From positions 32,501 through 96,500 of the forward strand of contig OX030970.1 in assembly GCA_943735955.1 (NCBI GenBank): a DNA stretch of 64,000 nucleotides, written 5' to 3'. The notes below the pieces were generated by a model. The model searched no databases. It was not told the DNA's origin and saw only the letters and a list, made by a program, of their open reading frames with translations. Each line of letters begins with the position of its first letter. The first letter of the stretch is position 1. The position numbers and the translations under genes were made by a program. Origin of the DNA: Piscicola geometra (Eukaryota; Annelida; Clitellata; Hirudinida; Piscicolidae). This document shows positions 49,901 through 61,952 of the stretch, one piece after another.

Positions 49901-52900
49901 AAGACGGTGAAGACGGTGAAGACGATGAAGACGATGAAGACGATGAAGACGGTGAAGACGGTGAAGACGGTGAAGACGATGAAGACGGTGAAAACGATGA
50001 AGATGGTGAAGACGATGAAGACGATGAAGACGATGAAGACGGTGAAGACGATGAAGACGATGAAGACGAACGATGTAGACGATGAAGACGATGAAGACGA
50101 TGAAGACGATGAAGATGAACGATGAAGACGATGAAGACGATGGAGACGATGAAAACGATGAAGACGGTGAAGACGAACGATGAAGACGAACGATGAAGAC
50201 GTTGAAGACGAACGATGAAGACGAACGATGAAGACGATGAAGACGAACGATGTAGACGATGAAGACGGTGAAGACGATGAAGACGGTGGAGACGATGAAG
50301 ACGATGAAGACGGTGAAGACGAACGATGAAGACGAACGATGAAGACGATGAAGACGGTGAAGACGAACGATGAAGACGATGAAGACGGTGAAGACGGTGA
50401 AGACGATGAAGACGATGAAGACGGTGAAGACGATGAAGACGGTGAAGACGGTGAAGACGGTGAAGACGGTGAAGACGATGAAGACGATGAAGACGGTGAA
50501 GACGGTGAAGACGGTGAAGACGATGAAGACGGTGAAGACGATGAAGACGGTGAAGACGATGAAGACGGTGAAGACGATGAAGACGATGAAGACGATGAAG
50601 ACGGTGAAGACGATGAAGACGATGAAGACGGTGAAGACGGTGAAGACGATGAAGACGATGAAAACGGTGAAGACGATGAAGACGATGAAGACGAACGATG
50701 AAGACGGTGAAGACGGTGAAGACGATGAAGACGATGAAGACGATGAAGACGGTGAAGACGGTGAAGACGGTGAAGACGATGAAGACGGTGAAAACGATGA
50801 AGATGGTGAAGACGATGAAGACGATGAAGACGATGAAGACGGTGAAGACGATGAAGACGATGAAGACGAACGATGTAGACGATGAAGACGATGAAGACGA
50901 TGAAGACGATGAAGATGAACGATGAAGACGATGAAGACGATGGAGACGATGAAAACGATGAAGACGGTGAAGACGAACGATGAAGACGAACGATGAAGAC
51001 GATGAAGACGAACGATGAAGACGAACGATGAAGACGATGAAGACGAACGATGTAGACGATGAAGACGGTGAAGACGATGAAGACGGTGGAGACGATGAAG
51101 ACGATGAAGACGGTGAAGACGAACGATGAAGACGAACGATGAAGACGATGAAGACGGTGAAGACGAACGATGAAGACGATGAAGACGGTGAAGACGGTGA
51201 AGACGATGAAGACGATGAAGACGGTGAAGACGATGAAGACGATGAAGACGGTGAAGACGAACGATAAAGACGATGAAGACGGTGAAGACGACCGGTGAAG
51301 ACGATGAAGACGGTGAAGACGATGAAGATGATGAAGAAGATGAAGACGATGAAGACGATGAAGACGATGAAGACGATGAAGACGGTGAAAACGATGAAGA
51401 CGATGAAGACGGTGAAGACGGTGAAGACGATGAAGACGATGAAGACGGTGAAGACGAACGATGAAGACGATGAAGACGGTGAAGACGATGAAGACGGTGA
51501 AGACGATGAAGACGGTGAAGACGGTGAAGACGGTGAAGACGGTGAAGACGATGAAGACGATGAAGACGATGAAGACGGTGAAGACGGTGAAGACGGTGAA
51601 GACGATGAAGACGGTGAAGACGATGAAGACGGTGAAGACGATGAAGACGGTGAAGACGATGAAGACGGTGAAGACGATGAAGACGGTGAAGACGATGAAG
51701 ACGATGAAGACGGTGAAGACGGTGAAGACGATGAAGACGATGAAAACGGTGAAGACGATGAAGACGATGAAGACGAACGATGAAGACGGTGAAGACGGTG
51801 AAGACGGTGAAGACGGTGAAGACGATGAAGACGATGAAGACGATGAAGACGGTGAAGACGGTGAAGACGGTGAAGACGATGAAGACGGTGAAAACGATGA
51901 AGATGGTGAAGACGATGAAGACGATGAAGACGATGAAGACGGTGAAGACGATGAAGACGGTGAAGACGATGAAGACGATGAAGACGGTGAAGACGATGAA
52001 GACGTTGAAGACGAACGATGAAGACGGTGAAGACGATGAAGACGGTGAAGACGATGAAGACGATGAAGACGATGAAAACGAACGATGAAGACGATGAAGA
52101 CGGTGAAGACGATGAAGACGGTGAAGACGATGAAGACGGTGAAGACGATGAAGACGGTGAAGACGATGAAGACGGTGAAGACGATGAAGACGGTGAAGAC
52201 GATGAAGACGGTGAAGACGATGAAGACGATGAAGACGAACGATGAATACGGTGAAAACGGAGAAAACGATGAAGACGGTGAAGACGATGAAGACGGTGAA
52301 GACGGTGAAGATGAACGATGAAGACGATGAAGACGATGGAGACGATGAAGACGATGAAGACGGTGAAGACGAACGATGAAGACGAACGATGAAGACGATG
52401 AAGACGAACGATGAAGACGAACGATGAAGACGATGAAGACGAACGATGTAGACGATGAAGACGGTGAAGACGATGAAAACGGTGGAGACGATGAAGACGA
52501 TGAAGACGGTGAAGACGAACGATGAAGACGAACGATGAAGACGATGAAGACGGTGAAGACGAACGATGAGGACGATGAAGACGATGAAGACGGTGAAGAC
52601 GATGAAGACGATGAAGACGGTGAAGACGAACGATAAAGACGATGAAGACGGTGAAGACGACCGGTGAAGACGATGAAGACGGTGAAGACGGTGAAGACGA
52701 TGAAGACGATGAAGAAGATGAAGACGATGAAGACGATGAAGACGATGAAGACGGTGAAAACGATGAAGACGATGAAGACGGTGAAGACGGTGAAGACGAT
52801 GAAGACGATGAAGACGGTGAAGACGAACGATGAAGACGATGAAGACGGTGAAGACGATGAAGACGGTGAAGACGATGAAGACGGTGAAGACGGTGAAGAC

Positions 52901-53500
52901 GGTGAAGACGGTGAAGACGATGAAGACGATGAAGACGATGAAGACGGTGAAGACGGTGAAGACGGTGAAGACGATGAAGACGGTGAAGACGATGAAGACG
53001 GTGAAGACGATGAAGACGGTGAAGACGATGAAGACGGTGAAGACGATGAAGACGGTGAAGACGATGAAGACGATGAAGACGGTGAAGACGGTGAAGACGA
53101 TGAAGACGATGAAAACGGTGAAGACGATGAAGACGATGAAGACGAACGATGAAGACGGTGAAGACGGTGAAGACGGTGAAGACGGTGAAGACGATGAAGA
53201 CGATGAAGACGATGAAGACGATGAAGACGATGAAGACGATGAAGACGAACGATGAAGACGGTGAAGACGGTGAAGACGGTGATGACGGTGAAGACGATGA
53301 AGACGATGAAGACGATGAAGACGGTGAAGACGGTGAAGACGGTGAAGACGATGAAGACGGTGAAAACGATGAAGATGGTGAAAACGATGAAGACGATGAA
53401 GACGAACGATGAAGACGATGAAGACGGTGAAGACGATGAAGACGGTGAAGACGATGAAGACGATGAAGACGGTGAAGACGATGAAGACGTTGAAGACGAA
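43910..53500. repeat. Rearranged GACCGGT-tagged HOR block
   Basis: GACCGGT elements at 44564, 45340, 46363, 48973, 49475, 51290 and 52659 mark related modules separated by 776, 1,023, 2,610, 502, 1,815 and 1,369 bp. 45323-45851 repeats 40743-41271 at +4,580 bp. 46346-46700 and 49458-49790 repeat it again. 49880-50125 repeats 46705-46950 at +3,175 bp. Each module passes from G-rich units through GGTGAAAAC-GATGAAGAT to a GATGTAGAC D run, then GATGGAGAC, 13-mers and GGTGGAGAC. One 8-bp unit, GTGAAGAC, is at 48995-49002. No GAACTATG junction occurs between 43910 and 54862. Confidence 0.8.
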
Positions 53501-56500
53501 CGATGAAGACGGTGAAGACGATGAAGACGGTGAAGACGATGACGACGATGAAGACGATGAAGACGAACGATGAAGACGATGAAGACGGTGAAGACGATGA
53601 AGACGGTGAAGACGATGAAGACGGTGAAGACGATGAAGACGGTGAAGACGATGAAGACGGTGAAGACGATGAAGACGGTGAAGATGATGAAGACGGTGAA
53701 GACGATGAAGACGGTGAAGACGATGAAGACGGTGAAGACGATGAAGACGATGAAGACGAACGATGAATACGGTGAAAACGGAGAAAACGATGAAGACGGT
53801 GAAGACGATGAAGACGGTGAAGACGGTGAAGACGGTGAAGACGGTGAAGACGGTGAAGACGGTGAAGACGGTGAAGACGATGAAGACGGTGAAGTCGATG
53901 AAGACGGTGAAGACGATGAAGACGGTGAAGACAGTGAAGACGAACGATGAAGACGATGAAGACGGTGAAGACGATGAAGACGGTGAAGACGAAAAAGACG
54001 GTGGAGACGATGAAGACGGTGAAGACGATGAAGACGGTGAAGACGATAAAGACGGTGAAAACGATGAAGACGATGAAGACGGTGAAGACGAAAAAGACGG
54101 TGGAGACGATGAAGACGGTGAAGACGATGAAGACGGTGAAGACGATAAAGACGGTGAAAACGATGAAGACGATGAAGACGGTGAAGACGGTGAAGACGAT
54201 GAAGACGAACGATGAAGACGGTGAAAACGGAGAAAACGATGAAGACGGTGAAGACGATGAAGACGGTGAAGACGGTGAAGACGGTGAAGACGGTGAAGAC
54301 GGTGAGGACGGTGAAAACGGTGAAGACGGTGAAGACGATGAAGACGGTGAAGTCGATGAAGGCGGTGAAGACGATGAAGACGATGAAGACGGTGTAGACG
54401 AACGATGAAGACGATGAAGACGGTGAAGACGATGAAGACGATGAAGACGATGAAGACGATGAAGACGATGAAGACGATGAAGACGATGAAGACGATGAAG
54501 ACGATGAAGACGATGAAGACGATGAAGACGATGAAGACGATGAAGACGATGAAGACGATGAAGACGATGAAGACGATGATGACGATGAAGACGATGAAGA
54601 CGATGAAGACGATAAGGACGATGAAGACGATGAAGACGATGAAGACGAACGATGAAGACGATGAAGACGATGAAGACGATGAAGACGATGAAGACAATGA
54701 AGACGATGAAGATGATGAAGACGATGAAGACGATGAAGACGATGAAGACGATGAAGACGATGAAGACGAAGAAGACGATGAAGACGATGAAGACGATGAA
54801 GATGAACGATGAAGACGATGAAGACGATGGAGACGATGAAGACGATGAAGACGATGAAGACGAACTATGAAAACGATGAAGACGATGAAGACGATGAAGA
54901 CAATGAAGACGATGAAGACAATGAAGACGATGAAAACGATGAAGACGATGAAGACGATGAAGACGATGAAGACGAACGATGAAGACGATGAAGACGAACG
55001 ATGTAGACGATGAAGACGATGAAGACGATGAAGACGATGAAGATGAACGATGAAGACGATGAAGACGATGGAGACGATGAAGACGATGAAGATGGTGAAG
55101 ACGAACGATGAAGACGAACGATGAAGACGATGAAGACGAACGATGAAGACGAACGATGAAGACGAACGATGAAGACGATGAAGACGAACGATGTAGACGA
55201 TGAAGACGGTGAAGACGATGAAGACGGTGGAGACGATGAAGACGATGAAGACGGTGAAGACGAACGATGAAGACGAACGATGAAGACGATGAAGACGAAC
55301 GATGAAGACGAACGATGAAGACGAACGATGAATACGATGAAGACGAACGATGTAGACGATGAAGACGGTGAAGACGATGAAGACGGTGGAGACGATGAAG
55401 ACGATGAAGACGGTGAAGACGAACGATGAAGACGAACGATGAAGACGATGAAGACGGTGAAGACGAACAATGAAGACGATGAAGACGGTGAAGACGGTGA
55501 AGACGATGAAGACGGTGAAGACGATGAAGACGGTGAAGACGGTGAAGACGGTGAAGACGGTGAAGACGGTGAGGACGGTGAAGACAGTGAAGACGGTGAA
55601 GACGATGAAGACGGTGAAGTCGATGAAGACGGTGAAGACGATGAAGACGGTGAAGACGGTAAAGACGAACGATGAAGACGATGAAGACGGTGAAGACGAT
55701 GAAGACGTTGAAGACGAACGATGAAGACGGTGAAGACGATGAAGACGGTGAAGACGATGAAGACGATGAAGACGATGAAGACGAACGATGAAGACGATGA
55801 AGACGGTGAAGACGATGAAGACGGTGAAGACGATGAAGACGGTGAAGACGATGAAGACGGTGAAGACGATGAAGACGGTGAAGACGATGAAGACGGTGAA
55901 GACGATGAAGACGGTGAAGACGATGAAGACGGTGAAGACGATGAAGACGGTGAAGACGATGAAGACGGTGAAGACGATGAAGACGGTGAAGACGATGAAG
56001 ACGATGAAGACGAACGATGAATACGGTGAAAACGGAGAAAACGATGAAGACGGTGAAGACGATGAAGACGGTGAAGACGGTGAAGACGGTGAAGACGGTG
56101 AAGACGGTGAAGACGGTGAAGACGGTGAAGACGATGAAGACGGTGAAGTCGATGAAGACGGTGAAGACGATGAAGACGGTGAAGACAGTGAAGACGAACG
56201 ATGAAGACGATGAAGACGGTGAAGACGATGAAGACGGTGAAGACGAAAAAGACGGTGGAGACGATGAAGACGGTGAAGACGATGAAGACGGTGAAGACGA
56301 TAAAGACGGTGAAAACGATGAAGACGATGAAGACGGTGAAGACGGTGAAGACGATGAAGACGAACGATGAAGACGGTGAAAACGGAGAAAACGATGAAGA
56401 CGGTGAAGACGATGAAGACGGTGAAGACGGTGAAGACGGTGAAGACGGTGAGGACGGTGAAGACAGTGAAGACGGTGAAGACGATGAAGACGGTGAAGTC

Positions 56501-57895
56501 GATGAAGACGGTGAAGACGATGAAGACGGTGAAGACGGTAAAGACGAACGATGAAGACGATGAAGACGGTGAAGACGATGAAGACGATGAAGACGGTGAA
56601 GACGAACGATGAAGACGATGAAGACGGTGAAGACGATGAAGACGATGAAGACGATGAAGACGATGAAGACGATGAAGACGGTGAAGACGATGACGACGAT
56701 GAAGACGATGAAGACGAACGATGAAGACGATGAAGACGGTGAAGACGATGAAGACGGTGAAGACGATGAAGACGGTGAAGACGATGAAGACGGTGAAGAC
56801 GATGAAGACGGTGAAGACGATGAAGACGGTGAAGACGATGAAGACGGTGAAGACGATGAAGACGGTGAAGACGATGAAGACGGTGAAGACGATGAAGACG
56901 ATGAAGACGAACGATGAATACGGTGAAAACGGAGAAAACGATGAAGACGGTGAAGACGATGAAGACGGTGAAGACGGTGAAGACGGTGAAGACGGTGAAG
57001 ACGGTGAAGACGGTGAAGACGGTGAAGACGATGAAGACGGTGAAGTCGATGAAGACGGTGAAGACGATGAAGACGGTGAAGACAGTGAAGACGAACGATG
57101 AAGACGATGAAGACGGTGAAGACGATGAAGACGGTGAAGACGAAAAAGACGGTGGAGACGATGAAGACGGTGAAGACGATGAAGACGGTGAAGACGATAA
57201 AGACGGTGAAAACGATGAAGACGATGAAGACGGTGAAGACGGTGAAGACGATGAAGACGGACGATGAAGACGGTGAAAACGGAGAAAACGATGAAGACGG
57301 TGAAGACGATGAAGACGGTGAAGACGGTGAAGACGGTGAAGACGGTGAGGACGGTGAAAACGGTGAAGACGGTGAAGACGATGAAGACGGTGAAGTCGAT
57401 GAAGACGGTGAAGACGATGAAGACGATGAAGACGGTGTAGACGAACGATGAAGACGATGAAGACGGTGAAGACGATGAAGACGATGAAGACGATGAAGAC
57501 GATGAAGACGATGAAGACGATGAAGACGATGAAGACGATGAAGACGATGAAGACGATGAAGACGATGAAGACGATGAAGACGATGAAGACGATGAAGACG
57601 ATGAAGACGATGATGACGATGAAGACGATGAAGACGATGAAGACGATAAGGACGATGAAGACGATGAAGACGATGAAGACGAACGATGAAGACGATGAAG
57701 ACGATGAAGACGATGAAGACGATGAAGACAATGAAGACGATGAAGATGATGAAGACGATGAAGACGATGAAGACGATGAAGACGATGAAGACGATGAAGA
57801 CGAAGAAGACGATGAAGACGATGAAGACGATGAAGATGAACGATGAAGACGATGAAGACGATGGAGACGATGAAGACGATGAAGACGATGAAGAC
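53500..57895. repeat. Blocks with 897-bp and about 3.0-3.15-kb periods
   Basis: 53570-54050 recurs at 56721-57200 (+3,151 bp) and 54405-54860 recurs at 57448-57900 (+3,043, then +3,034 bp). Within it, 56017-56370 recurs at 56914-57267 (+897 bp), with GAATAC-GGTGAAAAC-GGAGAAAAC at the start of each. The block carries the GGTGAAGTC and GAAAAAGAC markers of the 24-30-kb subfamily but combines them with GGTGGAGAC. The longest pure GATGAAGAC run I measured, 16 units, is at 54431-54574. Confidence 0.8.
54431..54574. repeat. Sixteen perfect GATGAAGAC units
   Basis: An uninterrupted homogeneous run, bounded by a GGTGAAGAC unit on the left and GATGATGAC on the right. The paralogous run in the 57.45-kb copy has 15 units, so length differs between copies by whole nonamers. 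Confidence 0.9.
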
Positions 57896-59426
57896 GAACT
57901 ATGAAAACGATGAAGACGATGAAGACGATGAAGACAATGAAGACGATGAAGACGATGAAGACGATGAAGACGATGAAGACGATGAAGACGATGAAGACGA
58001 TGAAGACGAACGATGAAGACGATGAAGACGAACGATGTAGACGATGAAGACGATGAAGACGATGAAGATGAACGATGAAGACGATGAAGACGATGGAGAC
58101 GATGAAGACGATGAAGACGGTGAAGACGAACGATGAAGACGAACGATGAAGACGATGAAGACGAACGATGAAGACGAACGATGAAGACGAACGATGAAGA
58201 CGAACGATGAAGACGATGAAGACGAACGATGTAGACGATGAAGACGGTGAAGACGATGAAGACGGTGGAGACGATGAAGACGATGAAGACGGTGAAGACG
58301 AACGATGAAGACGAACGATGAAGACGATGAAGACGAACGATGAAGACGAACGATGAAGACGAACGATGAATACGATGAAGACGAACGATGTAGACGATGA
58401 AGACGGTGAAGACGATGAAGACGGTGGAGACGATGAAGACGATGAAGACGGTGAAGACGAACGATGAAGACGAACGATGAAGACGATGAAGACGGTGAAG
58501 ACGAACAATGAAGACGATGAAGACGGTGAAGACGGTGAAGACGATGAAGACGGTGAAGACGATGAAGACGATGAAGACGGTGAAGACGATGAAGACGTTG
58601 AAGACGAACGATGAAGACGGTGAAGACGATGAAGACGGTGAAGACGATGAAGACGATGAAGACGATGAAGACGAACGATGAAGACGTTGAAGACGGTGAA
58701 GACGATGAAGACGGTGAAGACGATGAAGACGGTGAAGACGATGAAGACGGTGAAGACGATGAAGACGGTGAAGACGATGAAGACGGTGAAGACGATGAAG
58801 ACGGTGAAGACGATGAAGACGGTGAAGACGATGAAGACGGTGAAGACGATGAAGACGGTGAAGACGATGAAGACGATGAAGACGAACGATGAATACGGTG
58901 AAAACGGAGAAAACGATGAAGACGGTGAAGACGATGAAGACGGTGAAGACGGTGAAGACGGTGAAGACGGTGAAGACGGTGAAGACGGTGAAGACGGTGA
59001 AGACGGTGAAGACGATGAAGACGGTGAAGTCGATGAAGACGGTGAAGACGATGAAGACGGTGAAGACGATGAAGACGGTGAAAACGGAGAAAACGATGAA
59101 GACGGTGAAGACGATGAAGACGGTGAAGACGGTGAAGACGGTGAAGACGGTGAAGACGGTGAGGACGGTGAAGACAGTGAAGACGGTGAAGACGATGAAG
59201 ACGGTGAAGTCGATGAAGACGGTGAAGACGATGAAGACGGTGAAGACGGTAAAGACGAACGATGAAGACGATGAAGACGGTGAAGACGATGAAGACGATG
59301 AAGACGGTGAAGACGAACGATGAAGACGATGAAGACGGTGAAAACGATGAAGACGATGAAGACGATGAAGACGATGAAGACGATGAAGACGATGAAGACG
59401 ATGAAGACGATGAAGACGATGAAGAC

Positions 59427-59840
59427 GAACGATGAAGACGATGAAGACGAACGATGTAGACGATGAAGACGATGAAGACGATGAAGACGATGAAGATAAA
59501 CGATGAAGACGATGAAGACGATGGAGACGATGAAGACGATGAAGACGATGAAGACGATGAAGACGATGAAGACGAACGATGAAGACGATGAAGACGAACG
59601 ATGTAGACGATGAAGACGATGAAGACGATGAAGATAAACGATGAAGACGATGAAGACGATGGAGACGATGAAGACGATGAAGACGATGAAGACGATGAAG
59701 ACGATGAAGACGAACGATGAAGACGATGAAGACGAACGATGTAGACGATGAAGACGATGAAGACGATGAAGATAAACGATGAAGACGATGAAGACGATGG
59801 AGACGATGAAGACGATGAAGACGGTGAAGACGAACGATGA
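59427..59840. repeat. Tandem triplicate, 147/138-bp period, GATAAACGATG variant
   Basis: GAAC elements opening each copy lie at 59427, 59574 and 59712. The rare GATAAACGATG junction (G to A of GATGAACGATG) recurs at 59495, 59633 and 59771, exactly 138 bp apart. The unit of 138 bp is 14 nonamers plus three GAAC. The first copy has one extra nonamer. Confidence 0.85.
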
Positions 59841-60352
59841 AGACGAACGATGAAGACGATGAAGACGAACGATGAAGACGAACGATGAAGACGAACGATG
59901 AAGACGATGAAGACGAACGATGTAGACGATGAAGACGGTGAAGACGATGAAGACGGTGGAGACGATGAAGACGATGAAGACGGTGAAGACGAACGATGAA
60001 GACGAACGATGAAGACGATGAAGACGGTGAAGACGAACAATGAAGACGATGAAGACGGTGAAGACGGTGAAGACGATGAAGACGGTGAAGACGATGAAGA
60101 CGATGAAGACGGTGAAGACGATGAAGACGTTGAAGACGAACGATGAAGACGGTGAAGACGATGAAGACGGTGAAGACGATGAAGACGATGAAGACGATGA
60201 AGACGAACGATGAAGACGATGAAGACGGTGAAGACGATGAAGACGGTGAAGACGATGAAGACGGTGAAGACGGTGAAGACGATGAAGACGGTGAAGACGA
60301 TGAAGACGATGAAGACGGTGAAGACGATGAAGACGTTGAAGACGAACGATGA

Positions 60353-60605
60353 AGACGGTGAAGACGAACAATGAAGACGATGAAGACGGTGAAGACGGTG
60401 AAGACGATGAAGACGGTGAAGACGATGAAGACGATGAAGACGGTGAAGACGATGAAGACGTTGAAGACGAACGATGAAGACGGTGAAGACGAACAATGAA
60501 GACGATGAAGACGGTGAAGACGGTGAAGACGATGAAGACGGTGAAGACGATGAAGACGATGAAGACGGTGAAGACGATGAAGACGTTGAAGACGAACGAT
60601 GAAGA
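60353..60605. repeat. Tandem 125-bp duplication with GAACAATG junction
   Basis: GAACAATG occurs at 60366 and 60491, each followed by the same D/G order and a GTTGAAGAC unit before the next GAAC. The 125-bp period is 13 nonamers plus two GAAC. A related GAACAATG at 60035 lies in a longer version of the same monomer. Confidence 0.82.
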
Positions 60606-60673
60606 CGGTGAAGACGATGAAGACGGTGAAGACGATGAAGACGATGAAGACGATGAAGACGAACGATGAAGAC

Positions 60674-60889
60674 GATGAAGACGGTGAAGACGATGAAGAC
60701 GGTGAAGACGATGAAGACGGTGAAGACGATGAAGACGGTGAAGACGATGAAGACGGTGAAGACGATGAAGACGGTGAAGACGATGAAGACGGTGAAGACG
60801 ATGAAGACGGTGAAGACGATGAAGACGGTGAAGACGATGAAGACGGTGAAGACGATGAAGACGGTGAAGACGATGAAGACGGTGAAGAC
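60674..60889. repeat. Twelve perfect 18-bp dimers (D then G)
   Basis: GATGAAGAC and GGTGAAGAC alternate strictly for 216 bp, so the effective period is 18 bp. Shorter versions are at 24241-24420 (10 dimers), 24497-24658 (9) and 55796-55993 (11). Each is preceded by a GAAC junction plus one D unit, so these are versions of one module that differ in dimer number. Confidence 0.88.
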
Positions 60890-61952
60890 GATGAAGACGA
60901 TGAAGACGAACGATGAATACGGTGAAAACGGAGAAAACGATGAAGACGGTGAAGACGATGAAGACGGTGAAGACGGTGAAGACGGTGAAGACGGTGAAGA
61001 CGGTGAAGACGGTGAAGACGGTGAAGACGATGAAGACGATGAAGACGGTGAAGACAGTGAAGACGAACGATGAAGACGATGAAGACGGTGAAGACGATGA
61101 AGACGGTGAAGACGAAAAAGACGTTGGAGACGATGAAGACGGTGAAGACGATGAAGACGGTGAAGACGATAAAGACGGTGAAAACGATGAAGACGATGAA
61201 GACGGTGAAGACGGTGAAGACGATGAAGACGAACGATGATGACGGTGAAAACGGAGAAAACGATGAAGACGGTGAAGACGATGAAGACGGTGAAGACGGT
61301 GAAGACGGTGAAGACGGTGAAGACGGTGAGGACGGTGAAGACAGTGAAGACGGTGAAGACGATGAAGACGGTGAAGTCGATGAAGACGGTGAAGACGATG
61401 AAGACGGTGAAGACGGTAAAGACGAACGATGAAGACGATGAAGACGGTGAAGACGATGAAGACGATGAAGACGGTGAATACGAACGATGAAGACGATGAA
61501 GACGGTGAAGACGATGAAGACGATGAAGACGATGAAGACGATGAAGACGATGAAGACGATGAAGACGATGAAGACGATGAAGACGATGAAGACGATGAAG
61601 ACGATGAAGACGATGAAGACGATGAAGACGATGATGACGATGAAGACGATGAAGACGATCAAGACGATAAGGACGATGAAGACGATGAAGACGATGAAGA
61701 CGAACGATGAAGACGATGAAGACGATGAAGACGATGAAGACGATGAAGACAATGAAGACGATGAAGATGATGAAGACGATGAAGACGATGAAGACGATGA
61801 AGACGACGAAGACGATGAAGACGAAGAAGACGATGAAGACGATGAAGACGATGAAGACGATGAAGACGATGAAGATGAACGATGAAGACGATGAAGACGA
61901 TGGAGACGATGAAGACGATGAAGACGATGAAGACGATGAAGACGATGAAGAC

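Larger units (their letters stand above)
57896..61952. repeat. Mixed HOR block between GAACTATG 57896 and 61953
   Basis: 57.9-58.6 kb follows 54.86-55.6 kb at about +3.04 kb, sharing GAACGATGAATAC (55323 and 58361). 58.68-59.3 kb is of the GGAGAAAAC subfamily. Small tandem arrays follow: a 138-147-bp triplicate at 59.43-59.84 kb and a 125-bp pair at 60.35-60.6 kb. 60.67-61.95 kb repeats the 55.79-57.9-kb unit order with losses. The segment ends at the next GAACTATG junction. Confidence 0.78.
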
